Shown: positions 7,997 through 18,276, counted from the first letter of the stretch. The stretch is 64,000 nucleotides of DNA from Flavisphingopyxis soli (GCF_007995095.1 NZ_VOPY01000002.1:62001-126000); one strand, 5' to 3'. The notes: generated by a model not told the origin, from the letters alone. Made by a program: numbers and translations.

Positions 7997-9496
7997 TCAG
8001 AAACTGAAACCGGGCGCACTGGCGGCGGCGTCCTTCGACTTGGTGGCGACACGGCGATCCTTGTCGGCGGCGGGCGGTACCGCACCGATGATCCGGGGGT
8101 CGGGCGTAGGCGCGGTATCGGAACGCGGCATCGGCCGGGTCCCGTCCGAAGCGCCCGACGTCTTGCCCATGAAGACGCGGTCGAGATCGCTGGTCGTTTC
8201 ATAGCCATCGGTCGGCAGCGAGATGCGGCTCGCGGTAACCGGTTTGACCAGATAGGGCGTGACAACGATCACCAGTTCGGTCTCGCCACGGCGATAATTG
8301 TCCGACTTGAACAAGGCGCCAAGGATCGGAATGTCGCCAACACCCGGGGTTTTCTCGATTGAGCTCGTCGACCGGTTGTTGAGTAGGCCGGCGATCATCA
8401 TGCTTTCGCCCGAGCCCATCTCGACTGTCGTTTCGGTGCGACGGATGGTCAGCGCGGGCACTTGGAAACCGCCGATGGTCACGGCGCCTTCGCTCGAAAG
8501 CTCGGACACTTCGGGACGTACCCGCATCGAAATGCGACCGTTCGACAGCACTGTCGGCGTATAGGCCAGGCTCACACCGTATTTCCGAAACTCTACGGTA
8601 ATCGAATTTCCGCTAGCGCCCGCTTGTGAGACCGGAATGGGAAATTCGCCGCCGGCAAGGAAGTCGGCCGTCTCGCCCGACAAAGCGGTCAAGTTGGGCT
8701 GTGCGAGTGTGGTGACAAGGCCGGCACGTTCGGCAAGGTCGAACGACGCGTTAAGATTGAGGCCAAGCAAATTCTTGACGATGCCTCCGACCGTCGTGGA
8801 CGAGGTCTGGTTGGCAACTGCGCCGGTGGCTGGATTGACGATCCCACCTGATCCGCGCGATACGCCGAATACGAAGCCGCCAGTGGTATCGGTCGTCGCC
8901 AGATTTGCGCCGATGTCCTTGACCAGCGAGCGGTTGACCTCGGCAATGCGGACCTGGAGATTGACCTGCAACGGCGTCGCCGTCTGCAAGCGCGAGAGGA
9001 CCTGCTGGCCCTCGCCGACAAAGGCCTGGACCAGGCGGTCAGCCTCGGCGGCATCCTGCGGCGCGGCGACGGTGCCGGTGAGCAGGACGAACCCGTTCAT
9101 CGGCGTGACGATGATGTGCGCTTCGGGCATCGCGAGCGCCAGCATCTGGTCGATCGTTTCGATGTTGTTGCCGACGCGGATGGTCGCCGAATAGACGACC
9201 TTGCCAGAGGAATCGGTCGCATAGACGCTGGTTTCGCCCGGCGTCTTGCCGAAGATATAGAGCTGGCGCGACGAGCGGACCTGGACATCGGCGATCTTGT
9301 CGTCGGCGATGAAGATGTCGCTCATCGCGCTCGGCAGCGAGACGAGACGTCCGCGGCCGACCGACAGAAGGACGTCGTTGCCCGCGCTCTGGACCGTCTG
9401 GGCCGCGGCGGGAACGCTTGCCGTCGTGGCGAAGGTCGCGGCGGCGGCAATCGCGGCCGCAATCGATGCCTGCGCGAGATAGTGTGCCAATTTCAT
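7997..9496 (-). CDS. cpaC: Tad pilus outer-membrane secretin CpaC/RcpA
   Basis: A 499-residue secretin that forms the outer-membrane channel for the Flp pilus. It has a cleavable signal peptide (cleavage near SVPAAAQ), an N-terminal BON-like/N-domain region with the MSDIFIADDKIADVQVRS segment, and a C-terminal secretin core including FLAGGEFPIPV and a region around GVGDIPILGALF. The ATG at 9496 comes one base after the cpaB TAA. A TTG five codons earlier overlaps cpaB and is less likely. The tail is rich in Pro, Asp and Ala. Confidence 0.93.
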   Translation of the reverse strand: MKLAHYLAQASIAAAIAAAATFATTASVPAAAQTVQSAGNDVLLSVGRGRLVSLPSAMSDIFIADDKIADVQVRSSRQLYIFGKTPGETSVYATDSSGKVVYSATIRVGNNIETIDQMLALAMPEAHIIVTPMNGFVLLTGTVAAPQDAAEADRLVQAFVGEGQQVLSRLQTATPLQVNLQVRIAEVNRSLVKDIGANLATTDTTGGFVFGVSRGSGGIVNPATGAVANQTSSTTVGGIVKNLLGLNLNASFDLAERAGLVTTLAQPNLTALSGETADFLAGGEFPIPVSQAGASGNSITVEFRKYGVSLAYTPTVLSNGRISMRVRPEVSELSSEGAVTIGGFQVPALTIRRTETTVEMGSGESMMIAGLLNNRSTSSIEKTPGVGDIPILGALFKSDNYRRGETELVIVVTPYLVKPVTASRISLPTDGYETTSDLDRVFMGKTSGASDGTRPMPRSDTAPTPDPRIIGAVPPAADKDRRVATKSKDAAASAPGFSF

Positions 9497-9497
9497 C

Positions 9498-10520
9498 TTA
9501 TTTACCCCCAACCGGAACTACGCTGACTTCACCGCCGCGCGAGACGCGGACGCTGGGACCCTGATAGGCCGGCGCCTGACCCGAGCCGGCAGGAACCGAG
9601 CTTCCGATCACGGCCGGAGCGCCCAGATTGCCATTATTGCTGCTGAAGGCCGGCTTGGTGCGCCGCGCATAGCGTGACACCTCACCGCCAGTGGTCGACG
9701 TAATATCGGTGTCGACCGGCCGCGACTTGATTTCGAGCAGCAGGCGTTTTTCGCCCGCGGCATCCTCGGGAACCGAGACTTCGCCAGCAGCGATTGCGCG
9801 TTCGAGCTCGGCCGAGTCGTCGGCGAGCGGGCGCAATGCGAGGCTGAGCTTGCCCATGACCTGAGCCACGGTGATCTTTTCCGCGATGCGCGGGGTGACT
9901 TCGAGCGTCACCGAGGCGAAGGCGAGAACCTCGTCCTTGCCGTCGGCGTTCTTGCTCGACGTGCGCTGATCGGTGGCGAGCACGCGCAGGTTACGAACGA
10001 TCGTGTCGGTGACATAGAGCGCGGGGCCGCCGTCGTCGCCGTCGATCGTCTGGGTCAGCGCGAGATCGACTCGGTCACCCGGGAAGACGAAGCCGGCGAC
10101 ACCGCTTTCGGCCGAAACCGAAACAGTGATGGCACGCATGCCCGGGCCGAGAGCGGCAGCAAGGAAACCGCGGTCGCCCGGATGGACGAGCGCGCCCTGG
10201 GTCAACGGCTCACCGGCGGTGATCGCGTTGCGGACGACGGTGCCGACAAGGCTACCGTCGGCGGTGCTTTCCTTGAGGAAATAATTCTTGCCGTCGACGA
10301 GCTGCTGCGGCCAGGCCTGGTAGCGCAGCGCATCGGGGGTGATGATCGTGCCGACGGGCAAGGGCCGCGTGGCGACGAGAATCTGGGGACCCTGCGGAGC
10401 GACCGAGGCAGCGTTCGATGTCGGCGTCGCCGAACCGCGCATCAGCGAATTCACTCCGAAAGCGGCGCCCAGCGCTACAATCAGCGCCCCGACGATGAGG
10501 AATATTTTCTTGCCATCCAT
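9498..10520 (-). CDS. cpaB: Flp pilus assembly protein CpaB/RcpC
   Basis: A 340-residue protein with an N-terminal membrane anchor (IFLIVGALIVALGAAFGV), a SAF domain near residues 45-110 (VATRPLPVGTIITPDALRYQ) and an RcpC/CpaB domain (VSAESGVAGFVFPGDRVDL). It is thought to act in the periplasm with the secretin. The C-terminal 60 residues are low-complexity (Gly, Ser, Pro). It follows cpaA by 52 bp, and two TTAACCAA octamers fall in the cpaA 3' end upstream of it. Confidence 0.9.
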   Translation of the reverse strand: MDGKKIFLIVGALIVALGAAFGVNSLMRGSATPTSNAASVAPQGPQILVATRPLPVGTIITPDALRYQAWPQQLVDGKNYFLKESTADGSLVGTVVRNAITAGEPLTQGALVHPGDRGFLAAALGPGMRAITVSVSAESGVAGFVFPGDRVDLALTQTIDGDDGGPALYVTDTIVRNLRVLATDQRTSSKNADGKDEVLAFASVTLEVTPRIAEKITVAQVMGKLSLALRPLADDSAELERAIAAGEVSVPEDAAGEKRLLLEIKSRPVDTDITSTTGGEVSRYARRTKPAFSSNNGNLGAPAVIGSSVPAGSGQAPAYQGPSVRVSRGGEVSVVPVGGK

Positions 10521-10572
10521 GATGAAACTCGCTCCTAAGCAGCCCGCTTCGGGCCGTCCCCTGCGCCTCTAA

Positions 10573-11058
10573 TCAGGCAAATTGGTTAATATATTGTTGG
10601 TTAATGGCCCAGATTCCGGCGATTGCGATGGCCACGCCATAAGGCACGCCTTCGCTCAGCGGCGTGCGGCGCACCTTGTGCCAGAGCCAGACGATCACGG
10701 TCAGCAGGCCGCCCGCGACCGCCATGATCATCAGCACGTTGAGGAGCAGGCCGGCGGGAAGCCACAAGGCGAGCGCGGCGATCATCTTGACATCGCCGCC
10801 GCCCATCGCGCCGAGCGCGAAGAAAATTGCGAACAATGCGAAGGTGGCGAGCGCCAGGCCGAGCTGGATCGCCATCATCGGCCACGGATCGAGGCCGATC
10901 GCGAACCAGAACGGAATCGCGCCAAGCGCGATCGCCCCGTTGAGCCAGTTGGATATGCTGCGCGATCGCAGGTCGCTGATCGCCGCGGCGAACAGCAGGA
11001 CCGCCAACAGCCCGACCAGCAATGTCGGATAGATCAGATCGGGCGCGATGCTGTTCAT
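10573..11058 (-). CDS. cpaA: Prepilin peptidase CpaA (A24 aspartyl protease)
   Basis: A 161-residue polytopic enzyme that processes Flp prepilin. The two catalytic aspartates are visible: D29 in AISDLRSR and D89 in MGGGDVKM. It is a short form lacking the N-terminal methylase domain, normal for Tad systems. The ATG at 11058 is preferred to an in-frame TTG two codons earlier. It is the first pilus gene here. No pilin gene precedes it, because the divergent hydrolase starts 41 bp upstream, so the pilin is encoded elsewhere. Confidence 0.9.
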   Translation of the reverse strand: MNSIAPDLIYPTLLVGLLAVLLFAAAISDLRSRSISNWLNGAIALGAIPFWFAIGLDPWPMMAIQLGLALATFALFAIFFALGAMGGGDVKMIAALALWLPAGLLLNVLMIMAVAGGLLTVIVWLWHKVRRTPLSEGVPYGVAIAIAGIWAINQQYINQFA

Positions 11059-11099
11059 ACGCAAATGCGCTAGACGAGAGGGCTTACCAAACCGTAACC

Positions 11100-12080
11100 A
11101 TGTTGGTCATGACCGACTCCACATTCGACCGCCGACGCATCCCCGATGACGCCACGATCACCCGCTGGACCGCTGGCGACGGCTGGAACCTGCGCAGTTT
11201 TCGCTGGCCGGTGGCGGGGACGGCGCGCGGCACCGTCCTGTTCATGGGCGGGCGCGGCGATTTCTTTGAAAAATACCTCGAGACGTTCGCCCATTTCCAC
11301 CGGCTCGGCTGGCGGGTCGAAAGCCTAGACTGGCGCGGGCAGGGCGGTTCGGGACGGCTCGGCGCGCGCAGCGACGTCGGCCACACGACGCGCTTTGCCG
11401 ACTGGACGCGCGATCTTGCCGATTATGCCACCGAGCTGAAGGCGCGCGCGCCCGGCCCGATCGTCGTGATCGGCCACTCGATGGGCGGGCACCTCGTCCT
11501 GCGCGCGCTGGCCGAAGGCGCGCTACCCGTCGCTGCCGCGGTCCTCGTCGCGCCGATGCTCGGCTTCGCCGACTCGCTGCCACAATGGATGGGCCGGGTC
11601 GTCGCGCACATAGCGGCGAAGATTGTCGGCACCGAACAGCGGATGTGGAAGGTCAGCGAAAAGCCGTTTTCGCCGCTCGACAAGCGCATGGGCCTGCTGA
11701 CGCATTCGCGCGAACGCTATGCCGACGAGCAATATTTCTGGGACACGAGGCCCGAACTCAAGCTTGGCCCGGCGAGCTGGGGCTGGATCGCGGCGGCGTA
11801 TGATTCGTTCGCCTGGCTGGCGAAGCCCGGGCGGATCGAGGCGATCAAGACGCCCGTGCTGATCCTTTCGGCAAGCGCCGACGGTCTCGTCAGTCCGCCC
11901 GCGACCCGCGCAATGGCTGCGCGCCTCCCGCATGCGCGGCTGGTCGAGTTCGGCGACGATGCGGCGCACGAGCTGCTGCGCGAGACCGATGCCGTTCGCG
12001 ACTCCGCGCTCGCGGCGATCGATACACTGCTCGACGAGACGGTGCCGAGCGCGACGGTTGGGGCGTCAACCGAGGCGTGA
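11100..12080 (+). CDS. Alpha/beta hydrolase (lysophospholipase-like, serine aminopeptidase S33 fold)
   Basis: A 326-residue cytosolic hydrolase with the nucleophile elbow GHSMGG, an oxyanion region at FMGGRGDFFEKY, an acid near LSASADGLVSPP and the catalytic His near FGDDAAHELLRE. The family includes monoacylglycerol lipases and lysophospholipase L2. The substrate cannot be set from sequence. The start could be the ATG at 11100 or the one at 11109. It diverges from cpaA, and its stop overlaps the GTG start of the oxidoreductase gene, so the two are translationally coupled. Confidence 0.85.
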   Translation: MLVMTDSTFDRRRIPDDATITRWTAGDGWNLRSFRWPVAGTARGTVLFMGGRGDFFEKYLETFAHFHRLGWRVESLDWRGQGGSGRLGARSDVGHTTRFADWTRDLADYATELKARAPGPIVVIGHSMGGHLVLRALAEGALPVAAAVLVAPMLGFADSLPQWMGRVVAHIAAKIVGTEQRMWKVSEKPFSPLDKRMGLLTHSRERYADEQYFWDTRPELKLGPASWGWIAAAYDSFAWLAKPGRIEAIKTPVLILSASADGLVSPPATRAMAARLPHARLVEFGDDAAHELLRETDAVRDSALAAIDTLLDETVPSATVGASTEA

Positions 12081-13189
12081 ACGACGACGCGGTGACTGCC
12101 TGCGATGTCCTGATCATCGGTGCCGGCATGGCGGGCGCGGGGCTTGCCGCCGCGCTGCCAGCCGAGCTGCGCGTTACATTGCTCGAGGCAGAAGACACGC
12201 CGGGCTATCACGCGACCGGCCGTTCGGCGGCGTTCTGGCATGAAACGCTCGGCGGGCCGCACGTCCGCGCGCTGACCCGCGCATCCTATGGTGCGCTCGA
12301 TGCGGGCGGGTTCCTGACACCGCGCAAATCGTTCGAGGTCGCCGAGGCCGACGACCTCGCGAAGCTCGATACGCTCGAGAGGCAGTTTGCCGGGACGGGA
12401 GTCAGGCTCGATCGCGTCGATCGCGCGGGGCTGCTCGCACTCGTGCCGCGCGCGGCGCCGGTGCTTGTCGGCGGGCTGGTCGAGGTCGACGGCGCCGATA
12501 TCGACGTTGCTGCGGTCCACGCCGCGGCGCTGGGGCTGGCGCGGCGCAACGGCGCGAGCCTTGTCACCGGCGCGCGGGTCGATCGGATCGCACGCGAGGA
12601 TGGACGTTGGCGGGTCGAGGCGGGGGGACGCGTTTTCGCCGCCGACATCCTCGTCGATGCGGCGGGCGCCTGGGCCGATGCGATCGCGCGGATGGCAGGC
12701 GTGGCGCCTCTCGGCATCGTTCCCAAGCGGCGCACGATGGTCCAGGTGCGCGTCGATAGCGCCGACGTTCCCGCCGACCTGCCGCTGGTGATGGATATCG
12801 CCGGGCGCTATTATTTCCGTCCGGTCGATGCGCAGCGTCTGTGGCTGTGTCCGCACGACGAGACGCCGGTCGAGCCGCACGACGTCGCGCCCGAGGAGAT
12901 CGACGTCGCGACCGCGATCTACCAGTTCGAGCGGGTCACCGACTGGCGCGTCGCGGCGGTCGAGCGCAAATGGGCGGGTCTGCGCAGCTTTGCTTCCGAC
13001 CGGCTGCCGGTGATCGGTTTCGCTGCGGACGTGCCGGGCTTTTTCTGGCTCGCGGGGCAGGGCGGGGTCGGTATCCAGACCGCGCCGGCGGCATCGGCAC
13101 TGGCGGCGGCGCTGATTACGCGCCGCGACCCCGAAATGCCCGGGGTCGATCCCGAGCGCTACGATCCCGCGCGCTTCGCCGTTACTTGA
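12077..13189 (+). CDS. FAD-dependent oxidoreductase (D-amino acid/glycine oxidase family)
   Basis: A 370-residue DAO-family flavoenzyme. The N-terminal Rossmann dinucleotide motif is [15 protein letters not shown], followed by the FAD acidic residue in LLEAED and the ATGRSAAF stretch typical of DadA/SoxB-like oxidases. The C-terminus holds DRLPVIGFA and the [18 protein letters not shown]-binding end. Probable activity is oxidation of an amine or amino acid. It starts at GTG 12077 inside the hydrolase stop. Its 3' end overlaps the converging rnhA gene by 8 bp. Confidence 0.85.
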   Translation: MNDDAVTACDVLIIGAGMAGAGLAAALPAELRVTLLEAEDTPGYHATGRSAAFWHETLGGPHVRALTRASYGALDAGGFLTPRKSFEVAEADDLAKLDTLERQFAGTGVRLDRVDRAGLLALVPRAAPVLVGGLVEVDGADIDVAAVHAAALGLARRNGASLVTGARVDRIAREDGRWRVEAGGRVFAADILVDAAGAWADAIARMAGVAPLGIVPKRRTMVQVRVDSADVPADLPLVMDIAGRYYFRPVDAQRLWLCPHDETPVEPHDVAPEEIDVATAIYQFERVTDWRVAAVERKWAGLRSFASDRLPVIGFAADVPGFFWLAGQGGVGIQTAPAASALAAALITRRDPEMPGVDPERYDPARFAVT

Positions 13190-13631
13190 TCTGGCGCGCC
13201 TTGGCGGCGTCGCTGGCGAGCTGATCGGCGATGTCGTTGTCGGGGTGACCCGAATGGCCCTTGACCCAGTGCCAGGCCACGTCGTGCCGGGCGGCGGCGA
13301 CTTCGAGCGCCTGCCACAGGTCGGCATTGGCGACGGGCTTTCGCGCCGCGGTGCGCCAGCCGTTCTTCTTCCAGCCGTGGATCCATTTGGTGATGCCGTC
13401 GCGGACATAGGTCGAATCGGTGCTGAGATCGACGCGGCAGGGGCGTTTGAGCGCGTCGAGCGCCTCGATCGCGGCCATCAGCTCCATGCGGTTGTTGGTC
13501 GTCGGATCCTCGCCGCCGGAAAGCAGGAGTTCGCGGTCGCCCCAGCGGATCACCGCGCCCCAGCCGCCGGTGCCGGGATTGCCCTTGCACGCGCCATCGG
13601 TGGCGATGCGGACTGGCGTCTGTTCGGTCAT
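13182..13631 (-). CDS. rnhA: Ribonuclease HI
   Basis: A 149-residue RNase H that removes RNA from RNA-DNA hybrids. The catalytic residues are in place: D12 ([11 protein letters not shown]), E50 (NNRMELMAA), D72 (STDSTYV), H126 (KGHSGHP) and D136 (DIADQ). I chose the ATG at 13631, which overlaps the thrB stop by 4 bp (ATGA); the frame remains open further upstream but that is thrB coding sequence. The ispH-thrB-rnhA gene order suggests one operon. Confidence 0.96.
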   Translation of the reverse strand: MTEQTPVRIATDGACKGNPGTGGWGAVIRWGDRELLLSGGEDPTTNNRMELMAAIEALDALKRPCRVDLSTDSTYVRDGITKWIHGWKKNGWRTAARKPVANADLWQALEVAAARHDVAWHWVKGHSGHPDNDIADQLASDAAKARQIK

Positions 13632-14599
13632 TGCGGTGTCGGTCCCATCAGGTCTTCGCTGCTTGCCGCGGCGTAGAAGCGCAGGCGGCGGGCAAAGGCA
13701 AGCGGGTCCTTGCGCGTGACGCCGATATCGTCGCGCCACGCAAACCAGTCCTCGGCCCGCGTCAGCAGGAAACGCAGCGACGCGGCCATGCCGAGCAGCG
13801 GCAGCGCGGCGCGCTCTTCGGGCAAGAGGCCGTGTGCGCGTTCATATCCGTCGACCAGCGCCGCAGAACGATCGGCGAGCAGGCACGTCCCGTCGGCATC
13901 GAAGCACCAGGCCGCATGCGTTACCGCGAGGTCATAAGCGCGCACCTCGTGGCAGGCGAAGGCGAAGTCGATCAGGCCGGTGATGCTATCGCCCACCGCC
14001 ATGACGTTGTCGGGAAACAGGTCGGCGTGGATCGTCGCGTGTGGCAGTTCTGCGGGCCATTCGGCCTCGATCCGTGCCAGCGCGGTATCGACGATTGCCT
14101 TGAGCCCGGGTTGAAGCTCGTCGAGGCGCTCGCCATAACGCCCGGCGAGATCATGCCATGCATCGCGCCCCTGCGGATTGCGCCGGGCCAGCGCGAAGGC
14201 GGCGAGCGCGCGGTGCATTCGCCCGAGCGCCTCGCCCGCACCGGCGCACTGGCCCAGCGTGGGATCGTCGATCGCCGCGCCTTCGAGCCAGCCGAACAGC
14301 GCGGCGGGTTTTCCCGCAATGGTGGAGAGCGCCGCGCCGTCGTCTGCGCGAAGCACTGGCGGAACCGCGATGCCGCGGCTGGCAAGATGATCGTGCAGCG
14401 CGATCAGCCACGGCAGGTCGTCGCCGTTCGTGCGGCGTTCGAACAGCGTCAGCAGGACCGGGCCGCCGCTCGTATCGAGTCGGTAGTTGGTGTTCTCGAT
14501 CCCCTGGTCGATGCCGGTGAGCACATTGAGTGTACCCAGCCGATAGCCGGCGACCAGCGTCGCGGCGTCGGCGAACGCGACCTTGGTGTGGACCGCCAT
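13628..14599 (-). CDS. thrB: Homoserine kinase, APH-fold type
   Basis: A 323-residue kinase of the aminoglycoside phosphotransferase fold. It has the catalytic loop HADLFPDNV and the metal-binding IDF ([11 protein letters not shown]) motif. Alphaproteobacteria use this type of ThrB to phosphorylate homoserine for threonine synthesis. [13 protein letters not shown] is the characteristic N-terminal stretch. The ATG shares one base with the ispH stop, and its own stop overlaps rnhA. The ispH-thrB pairing is common in this class of bacteria. Confidence 0.93.
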   Translation of the reverse strand: MAVHTKVAFADAATLVAGYRLGTLNVLTGIDQGIENTNYRLDTSGGPVLLTLFERRTNGDDLPWLIALHDHLASRGIAVPPVLRADDGAALSTIAGKPAALFGWLEGAAIDDPTLGQCAGAGEALGRMHRALAAFALARRNPQGRDAWHDLAGRYGERLDELQPGLKAIVDTALARIEAEWPAELPHATIHADLFPDNVMAVGDSITGLIDFAFACHEVRAYDLAVTHAAWCFDADGTCLLADRSAALVDGYERAHGLLPEERAALPLLGMAASLRFLLTRAEDWFAWRDDIGVTRKDPLAFARRLRFYAAASSEDLMGPTPQ

Positions 14600-15609
14600 C
14601 AGGCGGCGCGGGTGCCCGCCTCGGCCGCCTGCTGCGCAGATTTGTCGTCGGCGGTCTGCTGCAGCTCCTTGGGCAGCTTGAACACCATGTTCTCGCGCGC
14701 GGTCTCGACCGTCTGTTCGGTGATGTCATAGCGCGTCGCGAGCCGGTCAATGACGCCGCGGACGAGGATTTCGGGTGCCGAGGCCCCGGCGGTGATGCCG
14801 AGCGTCGCCACGCCTTCAAGCCAGTCGAAATCGACGCCGTGGGGACCTTCGACGAGCCGCGCGGGCACGCCGTCGCGTTCGGCAACCTCGACGAGGCGCA
14901 GCGAGTTAGAGCTGTTGGGCGCGCCGATGACGATGACCGCGTCGCACTGCGATGCGATCGCCAGTGTCGCTTCTTGCCGGTTCGAGGTCGCGTAGCAGAT
15001 GTCCTCGCCGCGCGGGCCGACGATGGCGGGGAAGCGCGCGCGCAGCGCCGCGACGATCGCCGCGGTATCGCTCACCGAGAGCGTCGTTTGCGTCAGGAAG
15101 GCGAGGTTGTCGGGGTCCTCGATCTCGAGCGCGGCGACATCGTCGAGCGTCTCGACCAGCGTCATCGATCCTTCGGCGACCTGGCCGAGCGTGCCGATCA
15201 CCTCGGGATGGCCGCGATGGCCGACAAAAATGATATGGCGGTCGGCGGCAGCGTGGCGTTCGGCCTGGCGATGAACCTTCGATACCAAAGGGCAGGTCGC
15301 ATCGACGAAATGGAGGCCGCGCTGCGCCGCCTTGTGCGGCACCGCCTTGGGCACGCCGTGCGCGCTGAACACGACGGGCACGCCATCGGGAACGTGATCG
15401 AGCGTTTCGACGAACACCGCCCCCTTGTCGCGCAGCGTCGCAACGACGTGCGCGTTGTGGACGATTTCGTGGCGGACATAGACCGGCGCGCCATATTGTT
15501 CGATCGCCAACTCGACGATCCGGATCGCGCGATCGACACCGGCGCAGAATCCGCGCGGCGCGGCGACGAGGACGAGCAGCGGCAGGCGGGGAGGGGGAGA
15601 AGCTGTCAT
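14599..15609 (-). CDS. ispH: 4-hydroxy-3-methylbut-2-enyl diphosphate reductase
   Basis: A 336-residue [4Fe-4S] enzyme catalysing the last step of the MEP isoprenoid pathway, giving IPP and DMAPP. The three cluster cysteines are C22 ([11 protein letters not shown]), C106 ([12 protein letters not shown]) and C205 ([14 protein letters not shown]). The conserved HRGHPE motif is at 131-136. I chose the ATG at 15609 because PRGFCAGV falls about 18 residues from the start, as expected; the frame is open for 54 more codons upstream without family similarity. The C-terminus has a short Gln/Ala-rich tail. Confidence 0.95.
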   Translation of the reverse strand: MTASPPPRLPLLVLVAAPRGFCAGVDRAIRIVELAIEQYGAPVYVRHEIVHNAHVVATLRDKGAVFVETLDHVPDGVPVVFSAHGVPKAVPHKAAQRGLHFVDATCPLVSKVHRQAERHAAADRHIIFVGHRGHPEVIGTLGQVAEGSMTLVETLDDVAALEIEDPDNLAFLTQTTLSVSDTAAIVAALRARFPAIVGPRGEDICYATSNRQEATLAIASQCDAVIVIGAPNSSNSLRLVEVAERDGVPARLVEGPHGVDFDWLEGVATLGITAGASAPEILVRGVIDRLATRYDITEQTVETARENMVFKLPKELQQTADDKSAQQAAEAGTRAA

Positions 15610-15756
15610 GGCTTGCAGCATATAGAAGCAGGCGAGGGTGCGTAAAGGCGCTTCGTAGCGGTTGCGTGGCTGCGAACGCGCGGATAAGGACGCATATGAC
15701 CGTGCCATGGTGTGCCGGCGCGCCGCATCCAGACCGTAATTTCGAGGATATCGACC

Positions 15757-16464
15757 TTGCCCAGCCCCCATTCGCCGCTCTCTTCCGCCTCGCCGCGCGA
15801 TACTGCCGGACGTATCCTGCGGCGCACGCTGCCCGTCGTCGCGATCGGCACTGCGATGCTGCTCGGCGGCTGCAAGAGCTCGGGCGACATCGACCTTACT
15901 TCGGGCGTCGGAATCACCCAGGAGCGGACCGCATGTCCGGCGATCGGCGTGCCCGATTACACCGGCGACATCACCGTGTTCGATCCGGCCAGCAGCCGCG
16001 ACGCTACCGCGATCGACGTGACTGCGGTCATCACCAACGTCCGCAGCCAGTGCAACGAACAGGGCGAGCAGGTCTATGCCGTCGCGACGTTCGACGTGCG
16101 CGCCAGCCGCCGCGACTACAGCCAGGCACGCGAAGTGACCTTGCCCTATTATTCGACCGTCGTTCAGGGCGGCCGCAACGTCGTGTCAAAACGCCTCGGT
16201 TCGGTCACGCTGCGCTTTGCCGCGGGTGAATACCGCGCCAGCACGCAGGCCCAGGCGGCCGCCTATATCGACCGCGCCGCGGCGTCGCTGCCCGACGATA
16301 TCCAGCGCCAGATCACGCGTGAGCGCAAGCCGGGCGAGGCCGACGCGGCGATCGATCCGCTCGCCATTCCCGAGGTCAAGGCCGCCGTCCAGCGCGCGAC
16401 CTTCGAACTGCTGATCGGCTTCCAGCTGACCCAGGACCAGTTCAAATACAACGTCACGCGCTAG
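15757..16464 (+). CDS. Putative lipoprotein of unknown function
   Basis: About 235 residues. A hydrophobic segment ([16 protein letters not shown]) ends in a good lipobox (LGGC), so the mature protein is probably lipid-anchored. The mature part has one further Cys pair (TACPAIG, SQCNEQG) and no motif I recognise. The start is uncertain: TTG 15757 has GAGGA about 8 bases upstream, and an in-frame ATG lies at 15712. It is divergent from ispH and followed by a candidate terminator, so it is probably a single-gene unit. Confidence 0.7.
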   Translation: MPSPHSPLSSASPRDTAGRILRRTLPVVAIGTAMLLGGCKSSGDIDLTSGVGITQERTACPAIGVPDYTGDITVFDPASSRDATAIDVTAVITNVRSQCNEQGEQVYAVATFDVRASRRDYSQAREVTLPYYSTVVQGGRNVVSKRLGSVTLRFAAGEYRASTQAQAAAYIDRAAASLPDDIQRQITRERKPGEADAAIDPLAIPEVKAAVQRATFELLIGFQLTQDQFKYNVTR

Positions 16465-16498
16465 ACGCCCGGCGCGCTGCCGGCGGGGCAGGGGCAAT

Positions 16499-16519
16499 AC
16501 GCCGCGGCCCCGGCGTTTT
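16499..16519 (+). terminator. Candidate rho-independent terminator
   Basis: ACGCCG (16499-16504) and CGGCGT (16511-16516) pair around a six-base loop, followed by a run of four T. It lies 35 bp after the lipoprotein stop and 30 bp before argS. The stem is short, so the call is tentative. Confidence 0.5.
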
Positions 16520-16548
16520 CCCCATGACCAGCCACCGGATATTCGCTT

Positions 16549-18276
16549 GTGACCCTTTATACCCGTTTCCGTAAGCAACTCGACGCGGCGCTCGATGCGC
16601 TCGTCGCCGCCGGCACGCTGCCTGAGGGGCTGGCGCGGGGCGCGGTGACCGTCGAACCGCCGCGCGACCCGGCGCACGGCGATCTTGCCACCAACGCCGC
16701 GATGGTCCTCGCCAAGCCTGCCGCCACCAATCCGCGTGCGCTGGCCGAAGCGATTGCCGAGCAGCTGCGCCTGATCGACGAGGTCGCCAAAGTCGATGTC
16801 GCGGGTCCGGGCTTCATCAACCTGCGGCTGGTGCCCAACATATGGTCCGACGAACTGCGCACGATTGCGGAAGAGGGCGGCGACTATGGCCGCTCCGACG
16901 CGGGCGCAGGCGTGAGCGTCAATATCGAATATGTCTCGGCCAACCCGACCGGGCCGATGCACATGGGCCATTGCCGCGGCGCGGTGGTCGGCGACGCGCT
17001 CGCCGACCTGCTCGAATTTGCGGGCAACACGGTAACCCGCGAATATTACGTCAACGACGCCGGCGGCCAGGTCGATACGCTCGCGCGCTCGGCGCACCTG
17101 CGTTATCGCGAGGCGCTTGGCGAGGATATCGGCGAGATTCCCGAAGGCCTCTATCCCGGCGATTATCTGATCCCGGTCGGCACGCTGCTCGCCGAGACCT
17201 ATGGTGACCGCTTTGTCGCCGCCCCCGAAGCCGATTGGCTCGCCGAGTTCCGCACGCGCACCGTCGCTGCGATGATGGACATGATCCGCGCCGATCTCGC
17301 GCTGCTCGGCATCCGCCACGACGTTTTCGCATCGGAAGCCGAACTGCAGGCGGCGGGCAAGCCCGACGATGCCGAAGCATGGCTGCGCGCACGCGACCTC
17401 GTTTATGACGGCGTCCTCGAAGCGCCCAAGGGCGAAACGCCCGATGACTGGGAGCCGGTTGAGCTGCCCCTGTTCCGCTCGACCAGGTTCGGCGACGACC
17501 AGGACCGCCCGATCAAGAAGTCGAACGGCAGCTGGACCTATTTCGGCGCCGATCTCGCTTATCATTACCAGAAGGCGCAAAGTTCCGACGAGCTGATCGA
17601 TATCTGGGGCGCCGACCATGCCGGTACGGTCAAGCGGATCAAGGCGGCGGTGGCTGCGCTGACCGAGGAAAAGACGCGTTTCGACGTCAAGCTGGTCCAG
17701 ATGGTCCGGCTGCTGCGTGCGGGCGAACCGATCAAGATGAGCAAACGCTCGGGCAATTTCGTCACCCTCGCCGATGTCGTCGGCGAAGTCGGCAAGGATG
17801 TCGTCCGTTTCACGATGCTGACGCGCAAGGCCGATGCGCAGATGGATTTCGATTTCGCCAAGGTCGTCGAGGCGAGCCGCGACAACCCCGTCTGGTACGT
17901 CCAGTACGCGCACGCCCGGATCGCTTCGCTGCATCGCAAGATCGCCGAGCTCGGCATTGCGCTGACCGCTCCCGACCTGTCGCGGCTGGTCGAGGATGAA
18001 CTCGCCGTGGTTCGCCTGGCAGCGCAATTCCCTCGGATCGTCGAAGCGGCGGCGGCGGCGCGCGAGCCGCACCGCATCGCCTTTTATCTCGGTGACCTCG
18101 CCGCGGCGTTCCACGCGTTGTGGAACGTCGGCAACGACGATCCCGCGCGGCGCATGATCGTCGCCGCCGATCCGATGCTGACCTCGACGAGGCTTTTCAT
18201 GGCCGATCAAATCGGGCAGGTTATTCGCAACGGTCTCGCGCTCATGGGGGTCGAGGCCGCCGAGGAGCTGAACTGA
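16549..18276 (+). CDS. argS: Arginyl-tRNA synthetase
   Basis: A 575-residue class I aminoacyl-tRNA synthetase. The ATP-binding signatures are HMGH (H138-H141, in NPTGPMHMGHCRG) and KMSKR (from K396, in KMSKRSGNFVT). The C-terminal anticodon-binding DALR domain covers about 450-575. Starts at GTG 16549. Its stop shares a base with the ATG of the SPOR-domain gene, beginning a tightly packed run argS-SPOR-nagZ-scpA-scpB-tatABC. Confidence 0.97.
   Translation: MTLYTRFRKQLDAALDALVAAGTLPEGLARGAVTVEPPRDPAHGDLATNAAMVLAKPAATNPRALAEAIAEQLRLIDEVAKVDVAGPGFINLRLVPNIWSDELRTIAEEGGDYGRSDAGAGVSVNIEYVSANPTGPMHMGHCRGAVVGDALADLLEFAGNTVTREYYVNDAGGQVDTLARSAHLRYREALGEDIGEIPEGLYPGDYLIPVGTLLAETYGDRFVAAPEADWLAEFRTRTVAAMMDMIRADLALLGIRHDVFASEAELQAAGKPDDAEAWLRARDLVYDGVLEAPKGETPDDWEPVELPLFRSTRFGDDQDRPIKKSNGSWTYFGADLAYHYQKAQSSDELIDIWGADHAGTVKRIKAAVAALTEEKTRFDVKLVQMVRLLRAGEPIKMSKRSGNFVTLADVVGEVGKDVVRFTMLTRKADAQMDFDFAKVVEASRDNPVWYVQYAHARIASLHRKIAELGIALTAPDLSRLVEDELAVVRLAAQFPRIVEAAAAAREPHRIAFYLGDLAAAFHALWNVGNDDPARRMIVAADPMLTSTRLFMADQIGQVIRNGLALMGVEAAEELN

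Noticed and set aside
11717-13408. 563-codon open frame on the - strand
   Set aside because: It covers the hydrolase and FAD oxidoreductase genes on the other strand, both with clear motifs, and shows no domain of its own.
16186-18210. 674-codon open frame on the - strand
   Set aside because: It lies opposite the lipoprotein and argS genes. Its protein is low-complexity (Arg, Asp, Ala-rich) with no motif, as expected for antisense frames of GC-rich genes.
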